This document shows positions 7,405 through 15,235 of a stretch of DNA of 22,152 bases, piece after piece (position 1 is the stretch's first letter; each line of letters opens with the position of its first letter). The translations under genes and the position numbers were made by a program. A model generated the notes under the pieces. The model did not search any database. It was not told the origin of the DNA and was given only the letters and a program-made list of their open reading frames with translations. The stretch lies in the IMG/VR virus record IMGVR_UViG_3300012936_004285, positions 1 through 22,152 of that record. The stretch is one strand, 5' to 3'. This stretch comes from a virus.

Positions 7405-9622
7405 CTATAATTGACATTAGATTTTCGTACATCTGGTTTTGATTCATGGTAAGCTCAAAGTTAATTCCGTTTGCTGAATTAGCAAGCCTTGTCCAATCTG
7501 CATTTCCCATACCACCTGAAAATGTGTACAGTTTTAAATCGGGTGTGCCAGCCATTGCATCTCTAACAGTTGCGGCATTAATACCAGGATCAAGATATGT
7601 CTGTGGCTCTTCATCACTAAAAACTATAATTATCTTTCTAGCTCCTGCTCTCCAGTTTATTATAAAATTTTCCTTTTCTGGTGTTGAGCCTGTACCATTA
7701 CCAACCCATCTTGCAGCTGCAACATCAAAGTTGTTATTTGCTGTGACATTTTGTACCGCAAAATACATTGCATCTAGCAGCATCTCTGAACCTGTGTCCA
7801 TGCCCTCGTTTCCAAGTTGTGCAAATCTATTTAAAAACACATTAAAAGGTGAGATGTTTGATACCAGTATCAAGTTTTCATGTGTTCCCGGTGTGTCTTT
7901 GGGGCCAACAACGAGACCCCACTGTAATTGATCTTCAGCCTGGAATTGTGTTGCAAATCTATTTAGGGCAACTTTTACTGCTTCAATCTCTTCTACCATA
8001 GAACCAGACCAGTCAACGATAAACAAAATGTCTGTATCAGCTATTTCTTCACCATAGTCCACTTCGCCATCGCAGTCGTTATCAGCACCATCGCACACCT
8101 CTTCTTGCGGTGTAACTTCACCCAAACAGTAGTTTCTGGTGAATACATCAACCTCTTCCCAGTTGCCCCAAACTCCTTCTTTACATATCATCTCACCCGG
8201 TAGACATACGCCGACACCCGCTGTATTTTCTGGGCCAGTATAACACGGGGACGTCACACCTTCGTCGATGGCTTCATCGCAGTCTTCATCAAAATTATTA
8301 CAAAGTTCATTTTGCAGTGCCACACCAAGGCGAGGGTCGCATGGTCCTTGGTTTTGTGGCAGATATGCACATATTGCCTGGCAGTCTGACATTGTGAGCG
8401 CACTACACTCTTCATCTACACATTCACAAGTTTTAAAACCTTGACCACATATCAGTGGTGGTTCAGAGCAGGGTATCAGGACTCCAACATCCTGTAGTGT
8501 GCAAGAACAATCAAGCCCCTCATCTACTGCTCCGTCACAGTCATCGTCTTCGCCATTACATATGTTACCTTCTTCAACCGGCTGCCTAGCTGTACAAGAT
8601 ATCCAGTTTCCATCTGAACATGTTTCAAATCCAAGTTCGCATTCTGTTTGACACTCTCTAAGTAAGTCTTCGTCTATCGCACCATCGCAGTCATTATCTA
8701 GGCCATCACACTCATCTGCAGGTACAGGGCCGCAACCATCACAAACATTCCTCTGCCCCTCATCTGTGTCTCCATCACAGTCATTATCCTGAAAGTCGCA
8801 AACCTCTTCTCTAGGTTGTTGTGCTGTACAATCTGCCAATTCACCATCAACACAAACTGCCTGACCTGCTTCGCATATTGTTTCACAAGGGAAAAAACCC
8901 TCGTCAACCCTCTCATCACAATCATCATCAACCAGGTTGCAGGTTTCCTCTGGCAGTTCCTGATCACCGCGACATTCACATAAGGTAAACCCTTCATCAA
9001 CGGGGCCATCGCAGTCGTTGTCAATCGCATCACACACCTCTTCTACAGGTGTAACCTGATCGATACACTCTCCGTAACCATATATTTGATGAATCTCTCC
9101 TGTCCATTCATCTTCAACCTCTTCTAAAAGTTGGCACGTAGATATCCCTGATTTGCATGGTGGATTTTTAATTGTATTGGGAGGGCCTGTGTAGCAAGAG
9201 CGTGCTAACAATTCATTTTGTGAATACTCATCTTCGTCTGTTGCTCCATCACAGTCATTATCAACGCCATCACAAACTTCCATTCTAGGAAAATTTATTT
9301 GAAAGCATTGACTCCAGTATGTAATATTGCAAGATTGCTGGCCTTCTGCACAAGGCCCAAGAAACTCTTCTAAGACACAAGGTCTGCGATGCTGGTGAAA
9401 CTCACAAACTATCGTTTCCGCATCTGGGAGAAGCGCGTCAGGCAAAGCGTCGCGACGTGCTTGAATTACTCTGGAATCAACCGCACTGTCTTCTATTGCC
9501 ATATCATAATTGTTTATGCGTAAAGGAGACGCATCCTGCGGTAGTTCTGATCCTTGTACAACAGTTTCGTCATTGCAAGATAGTAACAAAAACGAACAGA
9601 CAAAGATGAGTGCTTTTTGCAT
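7385..9622 (-). CDS. Secreted lipoprotein with eight MopE-type Cys/Asp repeats and a VWA domain
   Basis: A 745-residue predicted lipoprotein. Residues 1-16 form a short hydrophobic signal ending in the lipobox LLSC, with C16 as the lipid site and Asn at +2. Residues 117-522 hold eight copies of the C-x4-D-x-D-C-D-x3-D-E pattern (typical form VCDGxDNDCDGxxDE), starting near C117, C197, C228, C275, C305, C355, C441 and C510, as in the MopE family of putative metal-binding repeats. Between them are two CYTGP...C...C modules (143-163, 460-480). Residues about 528-745 are a VWA domain with the MIDAS motif D537-W-S-G-S and a downstream SDEEPQTY segment. This architecture is typical of Myxococcota and related bacteria and implies an extracellular, Ca/Mg-dependent adhesion role. 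It lies between the co-chaperonin gene (1-base gap) and two unknown genes. Confidence 0.9.
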   Translation of the reverse strand: MQKALIFVCSFLLLSCNDETVVQGSELPQDASPLRINNYDMAIEDSAVDSRVIQARRDALPDALLPDAETIVCEFHQHRRPCVLEEFLGPCAEGQQSCNITYWSQCFQINFPRMEVCDGVDNDCDGATDEDEYSQNELLARSCYTGPPNTIKNPPCKSGISTCQLLEEVEDEWTGEIHQIYGYGECIDQVTPVEEVCDAIDNDCDGPVDEGFTLCECRGDQELPEETCNLVDDDCDERVDEGFFPCETICEAGQAVCVDGELADCTAQQPREEVCDFQDNDCDGDTDEGQRNVCDGCGPVPADECDGLDNDCDGAIDEDLLRECQTECELGFETCSDGNWISCTARQPVEEGNICNGEDDDCDGAVDEGLDCSCTLQDVGVLIPCSEPPLICGQGFKTCECVDEECSALTMSDCQAICAYLPQNQGPCDPRLGVALQNELCNNFDEDCDEAIDEGVTSPCYTGPENTAGVGVCLPGEMICKEGVWGNWEEVDVFTRNYCLGEVTPQEEVCDGADNDCDGEVDYGEEIADTDILFIVDWSGSMVEEIEAVKVALNRFATQFQAEDQLQWGLVVGPKDTPGTHENLILVSNISPFNVFLNRFAQLGNEGMDTGSEMLLDAMYFAVQNVTANNNFDVAAARWVGNGTGSTPEKENFIINWRAGARKIIIVFSDEEPQTYLDPGINAATVRDAMAGTPDLKLYTFSGGMGNADWTRLANSANGINFELTMNQNQMYENLMSIIDEACLP
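8057..9274 (-). repeat. Protein-level repeat array: eight MopE-type Asp/Cys repeats
   Basis: Eight degenerate copies of about 13-15 codons with the core DNDCDG..DE or close variants (DDDCDE, DEDCDE), separated by 31-86 residues of Cys-rich linker. At the DNA level they appear on the plus strand as recurring variants of tcatcgcagtcattatc-like words. The copies differ at many third positions, so the array is old or selected for diversity rather than recently duplicated. Confidence 0.85.
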
Positions 9623-9623
9623 T

Positions 9624-9944
9624 CTATAGCTCGCTAATCATTCCGCAAACATAGTTTTCAAGGATGATATAGTAGTCTTTATCTTTATAATTTACTTTCT
9701 CAATCATAGAGCGATCCACGATTACAGTAGAGTTCTCTTCAAATTTGCGCGTATCTTTACTATGCCGTAAAAATGTATTAGAACAATCGCGAGCAACATC
9801 TAGTATCGTTGCAGATATGTATTTGTCTTCTTTGGGTTTGTAGTCATCTGGTAGCAAGACACCTTTGGTATCTTTCTCTTTTTTAAAGTGTGGCACAATC
9901 AGTATGTGCCTATTAACTGGTTTAAGGGTTGGCGCTATTTTCAT
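9624..9944 (-). CDS. GroES/gp31-like co-chaperonin
   Basis: A 106-residue protein of the cpn10 fold, probably the cap for the host GroEL chamber during folding of capsid protein, as T4 gp31 is. The N-terminus LKPVNRHILIVPHFKKEKD corresponds to the GroES opening strand, RPLxDRVLV. It is followed by a mobile-loop candidate with the hydrophobic contact GVLLP (28-32), then YISATILDVARD (42-53) for the GroES A.G.VVAVG strand, STVIVDRS (72-79), and a final strand KDYYIILENYVCGMI (89-103). The length is between GroES (97) and gp31 (111). AAGGAAG lies just before the ATG. It follows the RNR gene after a 44-bp gap and precedes the MopE/VWA gene by one base. Confidence 0.75.
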   Translation of the reverse strand: MKIAPTLKPVNRHILIVPHFKKEKDTKGVLLPDDYKPKEDKYISATILDVARDCSNTFLRHSKDTRKFEENSTVIVDRSMIEKVNYKDKDYYIILENYVCGMISEL

Positions 9945-9988
9945 TTATCTTCCTTTCATTTAATAGAATACACCACATATTACAATTT

Positions 9989-11851
9989 TTAAACAAATTT
10001 AATTTCACAAGAACCGCCCGCACAAGCTAACTCACCAGACAAGTCTGTATTGTCATCGGTTTCTGTAATCTTAGTCAAGTCGATATCTTCCAAAGCTGCC
10101 AGCATAGCTTCATAAGTTTCTTTTGAACAGTCCTCAAAGGGTGCCTGAACATACGAACCACCATCGTAGGGCAGAACTGAGAGTCCGTTATAGCAGTTCC
10201 TGTTCTCCCACATCCATTCACCAACATCAGGCCACTCCGCATCTTTGATGGAGATAGTAGCCGAAACATTATGCGTATTCTGTCCTTTTCTGAAGCCTGG
10301 TTTTACCCACTCAGTCGTGATCTTTTTTACTCTTTTTAAGAGCTGGAGGGCTGACTCTGTTCTTAGGATAGAACCCTCTGGTGCTTTCTGCGGTATTGAA
10401 ATGACTGCAGTTGAGTGAGGACTAAAATATTCATCCTCTACAAGTTCTGGATGGTTTTCGACCAAATATCCATATATATCTTCATTCTTTCCAACTCTAA
10501 GTCTACGAATGTAGAAGTCATTATGCCACGCATGAATGCCAGAGCTAGTGCCTAAAGTTAGGCTTGTTGTCCCAGCTGGTTTAACACATGTGGTCCTAGC
10601 AGCTTCCCTGATACCAATTAACTTGGCTGTCCTGCTGTTTTCTTCTTTAACAATATTCGCTGCAGCTTCCATATCCAAGTCCAAGATCTTCCCGGAAGCA
10701 ATACCCGTCATGCTAACACCGATTAGTGCGTCTCTCTCTGTCGTTCTTCTCCAAATGTCTCTAAGATAGTGAAAATCTGTATAGCTTGCTTGCAAAGTTC
10801 CAATAAAAGTTGCCGCTCTGACTCTTTCCTCTAAGTCCTCTTGGCTTTCCAAGTTTGAAACATTAACCTCAGTTAAATTACAGAACTGATAAGGTCTTAG
10901 TCCAATTTCACAGCAGGGGTTTGTACCCCAATCTTTATCGTTAGAAAAATAAAAACCTGGCTCACCTGCACCGGAGGCTTTTACTCTGTCCCACAAACCC
11001 ATGAAATATTCTTTGTCAATTTTGTGGCGCAATAGGACCACAGAGTTATTGGCACGACCCCTTTGAGGGCTGGTTTCCCACCAGTTGCCACTCTTTGCTG
11101 AAATCATCTCTTGATCATCTGCTGAAAACAAAGAAATCAAAGCTGCCCTTCTAATGCCGCCAGCTAAGACAGCATCTGCAATGTGACATACAATGTCATG
11201 TACCTCGATGGGCGACAATTTATCTCCATTTTCTTTTTCTCTAAGAATACCTTCAACTTTGACAAGACACTCTCTAAGTGGTTGAGGTCCTGGTGCCTTT
11301 CCACCAGAGGTTATTAATCTTGCGCCCTTTGGTCTAATATCCGAAAAATCAAACCTTAACTTGGAGCCACCCTGGAAATATGACCTCATAAGTGCTTTAA
11401 CGGCGTCTGCCCAACCTTCAATTGAATCGTTAACAAGAAATCTTCTTGTTCTTTTCTTGTTTGGTTTGCTTATTTCTGGTAATTTTTCAACATGATGCTT
11501 TTGAACACTATAGCCGACACCAGTGCCACCTAGTAGAAGAAACATTGCTTCACCGAAAGACCGCCAGTCATCAATGGGCATATAGGCACAATTAAATATT
11601 CTATTTGGTGCAACTTCAATTGGCTTGCCTCCAAACTGCATGGAACGCATAGAGGGTAAAACCTTCTTATCATACACTAATTTATATGCTTTGTGAATCT
11701 GCAATTCTAAGTCTGGATACTTCTTAAGATGCATCTCCATATTTCTAGAAACCAACTCCTCCCAAGTCTCCCTTCTATTTTGCTCAGGTAGGTATCTCGC
11801 ATACTTCATATAAACTGTGATATCAGATAAAATTTTACTAGCCAACTCCAT
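9989..11851 (-). CDS. nrdJ: Class II (adenosylcobalamin-dependent) ribonucleotide reductase
   Basis: Reduces ribonucleotides to deoxyribonucleotides in one polypeptide with coenzyme B12. The 620 residues resemble the monomeric triphosphate reductase of Lactobacillus leichmannii (739 residues). The redox Cys pair is C88 (FNCAY) and C324 (CNLTEVN). N311-P-C313-C-E315 supplies the radical cysteine and catalytic Glu; C313 and C324 are 11 apart, as C408 and C419 are in that enzyme. LLLGGTGVGYSV (106-116), AGGIRRAALIS (230-240) and VKPAGTTSLTLGTSSGIH (423-440) are barrel signatures. The C-terminal tail ends in the CX4C redox pair C610/C615, used for re-reduction. The shorter length suggests loss of part of the allosteric or cobalamin-side insertions. 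It overlaps the helicase gene by 14 bp. Confidence 0.93.
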   Translation of the reverse strand: MELASKILSDITVYMKYARYLPEQNRRETWEELVSRNMEMHLKKYPDLELQIHKAYKLVYDKKVLPSMRSMQFGGKPIEVAPNRIFNCAYMPIDDWRSFGEAMFLLLGGTGVGYSVQKHHVEKLPEISKPNKKRTRRFLVNDSIEGWADAVKALMRSYFQGGSKLRFDFSDIRPKGARLITSGGKAPGPQPLRECLVKVEGILREKENGDKLSPIEVHDIVCHIADAVLAGGIRRAALISLFSADDQEMISAKSGNWWETSPQRGRANNSVVLLRHKIDKEYFMGLWDRVKASGAGEPGFYFSNDKDWGTNPCCEIGLRPYQFCNLTEVNVSNLESQEDLEERVRAATFIGTLQASYTDFHYLRDIWRRTTERDALIGVSMTGIASGKILDLDMEAAANIVKEENSRTAKLIGIREAARTTCVKPAGTTSLTLGTSSGIHAWHNDFYIRRLRVGKNEDIYGYLVENHPELVEDEYFSPHSTAVISIPQKAPEGSILRTESALQLLKRVKKITTEWVKPGFRKGQNTHNVSATISIKDAEWPDVGEWMWENRNCYNGLSVLPYDGGSYVQAPFEDCSKETYEAMLAALEDIDLTKITETDDNTDLSGELACAGGSCEIKFV

Positions 11852-13226
11852 TTTTACTTTTCTCCTTCTTAAACGACTTATATCTATCTTTCAAATTTTG
11901 CAGCTGCTCCTTAGCTGTCTTTTCTACTATATCTTCTACACTGTCTCCGGTTTGAGGCAAAACTTTAATACTAACGCAACTAGTATCCATAAATATTGGA
12001 TACACTAATCCATCCGGTCCATTACGATTCTTGGCAACGAACACACGACCCCCATTAGTATTTTTGTCTTTTACAGTTCGCGAGACAGAAAAGATAAAGT
12101 CCGCAACAAAACATTTATTAAATGCTTCCGATATAGACTCCATTGTTATGACTTCCGCATTTAGTCCAGACCTATTGGTTTGTGAAGCGGTCCAAATAGG
12201 ACACTCACAAATCTGTGCTAAACCACGTAGCTCTTCATAAATAGTTTCGAGTTGGTGTCTTTTCTCATCTTTTCTTGAAGAAATTGGCCTAATCAAATCT
12301 CCGTAGTCAACAATTATCATATCAGGCTCAAAACCGCGAATTTTCATCTTTTCTAAGTGATTTTTTATTGTCTGAATTGTTGCTGATCTCGTTGGATATT
12401 CCTTTACTACCAGTCTGCCCTTGATTTCTTTTATTTCATCATAAATTTTTTCCTTAAATACTGCCAGGTTTCTTAACTCAACGCCAGTTATTGCACTGTC
12501 ATAACGACTAGCAACCACTGTATCCCCCAGCTCAAGTGTATAATGAATTACATTTTTACCTGCTTTTAGAGCCTGTGCTCCCAAGTGAACCAGCACCATT
12601 GACTTACCCGCACCCGTTGGAGCAACTACAACACCTAACTCTCCAGTGCCTAATCCGCCCTTTGAGATATCATCAATCTCTTTCCATCCAGTTGTGACTG
12701 GATTACGAAACCTTGGAATGAATCTAGCTTCAAAGTCTTTAAGGTATTCATAACCTAAATTGTTATCTGCCCCAAGCTTGATTGCATCGTTTATTACACG
12801 ACTCACTTCATCAAATGAAGATTTCTTAATTAAGTCTACTGACTTGATCAGAGCTTCTTTCAGCTTTTGTTTTTTGCAGAAATCCAGAGCTACATCTTTT
12901 ATATAAGTTGCACCCTCTGGTTCTAAATCTGTAGATAAAACTCTGGCATAATAATCTCTAATTCTAATTTGCACTGACTCGTTTTCATTATTAAGTTGAG
13001 TCCTAATAATAGAATTCATAATCTTCTGCGTTGGATGAACTCCATACTTCTCCCTGTATGAAATAATCCTTTTTATGAAGATCTGCAAGTGTTTAAGCTC
13101 TAAAAAATTAATATCTAGGACTTCAAAGATTTGATCCGCAAATGGTCTGTCCTTGAGAATTAGTTGACACAAATCCTCTTGAAAAGATTTACCAAACCTA
13201 GAAAAGTCTTCCCTTTCTTGTTCCAT
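11838..13226 (-). CDS. dnaB: Replicative DNA helicase, DnaB/gp41 type
   Basis: Ring helicase that unwinds DNA at the phage fork. The 462 residues are close to T4 gp41 (475). An N-terminal helical domain (about 1-150) is followed by a RecA-like core: Walker A APTGAGKS (202-209), catalytic E232 in YTLELGD, Walker B MIIVDYGDLI (303-312), the sensor TASQTNRSG (346-354) characteristic of DnaB-type helicases, and FVAKNRNGPDG near the C-terminus. The last 40 residues are Lys/Glu-rich. No primase domain is fused and no primase gene is seen in the window. The ATG has a weak AGGCGGG upstream. A 47-bp gap with a hairpin separates it from the exonuclease gene. Confidence 0.93.
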   Translation of the reverse strand: MEQEREDFSRFGKSFQEDLCQLILKDRPFADQIFEVLDINFLELKHLQIFIKRIISYREKYGVHPTQKIMNSIIRTQLNNENESVQIRIRDYYARVLSTDLEPEGATYIKDVALDFCKKQKLKEALIKSVDLIKKSSFDEVSRVINDAIKLGADNNLGYEYLKDFEARFIPRFRNPVTTGWKEIDDISKGGLGTGELGVVVAPTGAGKSMVLVHLGAQALKAGKNVIHYTLELGDTVVASRYDSAITGVELRNLAVFKEKIYDEIKEIKGRLVVKEYPTRSATIQTIKNHLEKMKIRGFEPDMIIVDYGDLIRPISSRKDEKRHQLETIYEELRGLAQICECPIWTASQTNRSGLNAEVITMESISEAFNKCFVADFIFSVSRTVKDKNTNGGRVFVAKNRNGPDGLVYPIFMDTSCVSIKVLPQTGDSVEDIVEKTAKEQLQNLKDRYKSFKKEKSKNGVG

Positions 13227-13252
13227 TGTTCCCGCCTATTTTGTATTTGTAT

Positions 13253-13272
13253 ATGATACCACAGGGTATCAT
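13253..13272. other. Perfect 8-bp inverted repeat between exonuclease and helicase genes
   Basis: atgatacc-acag-ggtatcat: two 8-base arms with a 4-base spacer in one of the few intergenic gaps of the operon. On the minus-strand transcript it would form a tetraloop hairpin about 26 bases before the helicase ATG, beginning two bases after the exonuclease stop codon. No U-run follows on the minus strand, so it is not an intrinsic terminator. It may be an RNA-processing or stability element, or a protein operator. Confidence 0.6.
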
Positions 13273-13273
13273 T

Positions 13274-14242
13274 TTATGGAAGATTAAAATCCGACACCAT
13301 CTTATTAAATGACTGGAAAAGATCATTTAAAGATATCTCCCCGATGCCGTCTTTGTGCATCATGCCTCTTAAAGAGGTCTTGTTAAACTCTGGAACGTGT
13401 TGTTCTAGTGTTTCTTGTATTCTGTTTCTACCCTGTATTGATATCGACGGAGAATACAATTGCATAATTTGATAGTTTTCTTTGATCAACTTTTCGGAAT
13501 TAGCAACATTGGTATAGACTTTTAAAATCTCAGAATTTTGCTCGGCAAAATTTATAACATCTGACAACATTGCTTCCTTTTCAGATTTCATAAATGGAAA
13601 CCTCTTTGCAACAGTGGCAAGGCCGACTCCCTTGACGCCCTTTAGATTATCACTCTTATCTCCAACAATAGCTCTAGCCATCGCAAAATTGTTTGGGTGA
13701 ATTTCAAATTTCTCTAAGATTTTATTTTTGTTTAAAATCTCATCCTGTGTCGGACGGAAAAGAATAGTGTTATCATCTAAAAGTTGGATGTAATCCTTGT
13801 CGCTAGATACAATCACTTTTTGTGCGCCACTTAAAAAGCTAAGCCTACAAACATAAGCAATTACATCATCTGCTTCCACATGTGGCTCCATAAATTGAAT
13901 CACTGGAGTAGAGTTTAGATACTCTATAATTCTAAGTTGCTGCCAGATTCTATTTAGTTTTTCCTGCTCCTCTGTCAAGCTGCTGTTGCCCCTGTTTAGC
14001 CTGATTGGCTTTCTCCCCTCTTTATAGTTTTTGTTGACCGCTCTTCGCTTTTGAGAACCACCTTCACCGTCCCAGACAACCACAATTGCACTGGGCTTAA
14101 TAGTTCTAGTCAGCTTATTTAATATTTTTAAAAACCCCTTGGACCCACCAATTGGTTGGCCATTTGAAGACAAGCTAGGGTCAACTATATAAGAGCGCAA
14201 AAACTGATTTTGCGCATCGATGATCATAATCCTGTCGTTCAT
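13274..14242 (-). CDS. 5'-3' exonuclease / flap endonuclease (RNase H type)
   Basis: Phage FEN-family nuclease, expected to remove RNA primers and 5' flaps from lagging-strand fragments. The 322 residues are near T4 RNase H (305). Acidic metal ligands fall in the family order: D9 (MIIDAQN), D58 (VVWDGEG), E123/D125/D126 (VEADDVIAY), D148/D150 (VSSDKDYIQLL) and D195/D198 (VGDKSDNLKGVKGVG). The last leads into the helix-three-turn-helix that grips DNA. Its start shares one base with the UVDE stop (TGATG), with GAGGG about eight bases upstream, so the two are coupled. The family-A polymerase in this window lacks a fused nuclease domain, so this gene probably supplies that activity in trans. Confidence 0.92.
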   Translation of the reverse strand: MNDRIMIIDAQNQFLRSYIVDPSLSSNGQPIGGSKGFLKILNKLTRTIKPSAIVVVWDGEGGSQKRRAVNKNYKEGRKPIRLNRGNSSLTEEQEKLNRIWQQLRIIEYLNSTPVIQFMEPHVEADDVIAYVCRLSFLSGAQKVIVSSDKDYIQLLDDNTILFRPTQDEILNKNKILEKFEIHPNNFAMARAIVGDKSDNLKGVKGVGLATVAKRFPFMKSEKEAMLSDVINFAEQNSEILKVYTNVANSEKLIKENYQIMQLYSPSISIQGRNRIQETLEQHVPEFNKTSLRGMMHKDGIGEISLNDLFQSFNKMVSDFNLP

Positions 14243-15174
14243 CAGGCTGCCCTCTCTAGCAATAGATCACGATACCTGATTAAAGACAGCTCTTTTGCCT
14301 TTGCTTCAATCATCATATCGTAGTCACACCCATAATTATTAACAGGTTCGTATACATAGTCAGAGTGAGCTTGAGGTCTAATTTTATTATCACCTTGCTC
14401 TTCTCTTCTAGATTCAGAAAGGTGTACTACTGGCTTAATACCATCGGGCCATGTGGACGCTGCCATCTTTACCGCCTCTTCTTCAGATTGGCCGCCAGTG
14501 CAAAATTTAAAATGGTGATAGTCAAAAACGATTGGAACGCCTACCCTGCTGTATATCAACTCATAAAGGTGTTTAACTGACCACATAGAAGCCTTATCAT
14601 CATTCTCCAGGGTAAGCCTAGCTCTTGTGCCTTCATCTAATTTTAAGAAATTCTCACACCACCTATTTGCCGTACCTTCAAAGTCTCCACCGTAAGTTCC
14701 GCCAACATGAATGTTGATTTTGTTGTAGTGACTTGGGATAAAACCCATCAAGTCCATCATCTCTGAATGTTGGTTTAATTCTTTGATTGTTTTGTTGATA
14801 ACAGATTCTTTGGGTGAGCCAAGAACATTGAAAGGTCCAGGGTGAAAAGTTAGTCTCTGGTTGTTTAGTGTTACAAACTCTCCTACCTGGTCAAGTACAT
14901 AGCAAATCTCGTTGTAATCTGGCAAGTCGCCAAATTCATACTCACTCATCCATGGAAAAATATCTGAAGACATTCTGTAAAACTTGATATTGTTTCGCTC
15001 ATTCCATTCTACAATCTTTTTTAAGTCTTTTACATTCTGCAAAGCCAGCTCGGATGCGTAAGAAATACCCTTCTCTAAAAAGGTTTTCTTAATCATTGAG
15101 CGATTAGTTGTAATTCTTTTTGATTTTGGCAGACTGGAGAAGCCCATGTTGATGCAAGCATAGCCAAGATTCAT
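14242..15174 (-). CDS. uvsE: UV damage endonuclease (UVDE/UvsE)
   Basis: Nicks DNA 5' of UV photoproducts and starts an alternative excision repair. The 310 residues form the family's TIM barrel. Candidate metal ligands are in the expected order: H111 (TFHPGP), H156 (NIHVGG), E190 (LTLENDD), D218 and H221 (FDYHH), H251 (VVHLSE), H270 (QAHSDYV) and E289 (MIEAK). The N-terminus LGYACINMGF matches the family start. From memory, characterised enzymes have a modified Lys two residues before the HLS histidine; here that site is Val and the nearest Lys is four residues before, so chemistry may differ. It is the first gene of the long operon, behind a sigma70-type promoter, with AAAGG about nine bases before the ATG. 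Confidence 0.92.
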   Translation of the reverse strand: MNLGYACINMGFSSLPKSKRITTNRSMIKKTFLEKGISYASELALQNVKDLKKIVEWNERNNIKFYRMSSDIFPWMSEYEFGDLPDYNEICYVLDQVGEFVTLNNQRLTFHPGPFNVLGSPKESVINKTIKELNQHSEMMDLMGFIPSHYNKINIHVGGTYGGDFEGTANRWCENFLKLDEGTRARLTLENDDKASMWSVKHLYELIYSRVGVPIVFDYHHFKFCTGGQSEEEAVKMAASTWPDGIKPVVHLSESRREEQGDNKIRPQAHSDYVYEPVNNYGCDYDMMIEAKAKELSLIRYRDLLLERAA

Positions 15175-15206
15175 GTGTAAGTGCCTTTCGTTTTATTGTG
15201 TATAAT

Positions 15207-15235
15207 ACAATACCAAAAAAGACGGGTTATGTCAA
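15207..15235 (-). promoter_or_regulatory. Sigma70-type promoter for the long replication operon
   Basis: On the minus strand TTGACA (15235-15230) is followed by a 17-base spacer and TATTGT (15212-15207). The -35 box is a perfect consensus and overlaps the stop codon of the phosphatase gene; the -10 box matches at 4 of 6 positions. Alternative -10 candidates lie a few bases downstream in the palindromic gtataatac. It precedes uvsE by about 33 bases and is the only promoter-like gap before the run of genes down to IMPDH. Confidence 0.6.

Noticed and set aside
7446-7931. 161-codon open frame on the plus strand opposite the VWA domain
   Set aside because: It is antisense to a clear VWA coding region, has no family match by eye, and no ribosome site was seen. 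Long plus-strand frames opposite dnaE, ssb, thyX and others were rejected for the same reason.
8698-9033. 111-codon minus-strand frame inside the MopE repeat region
   Set aside because: It is a shifted reading of the Asp/Cys repeat codons; the repetitive DNA keeps stops out of this frame. The MopE frame has the real domain signal.
8057-9274. CRISPR array or tandem DNA repeat
   Set aside because: The repeats are irregularly spaced, diverged at third positions and in frame; they are protein repeats.
2155-11851. Inteins or introns in dnaE or the RNR gene, common in phages
   Set aside because: Both proteins run through their conserved motifs without insertions, have normal or short length, and show no HNH or LAGLIDADG segments.
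13253-13272. Intrinsic terminator between exonuclease and helicase genes
   Set aside because: The hairpin is good but is not followed by a T-run on the coding strand; what follows is A-rich.
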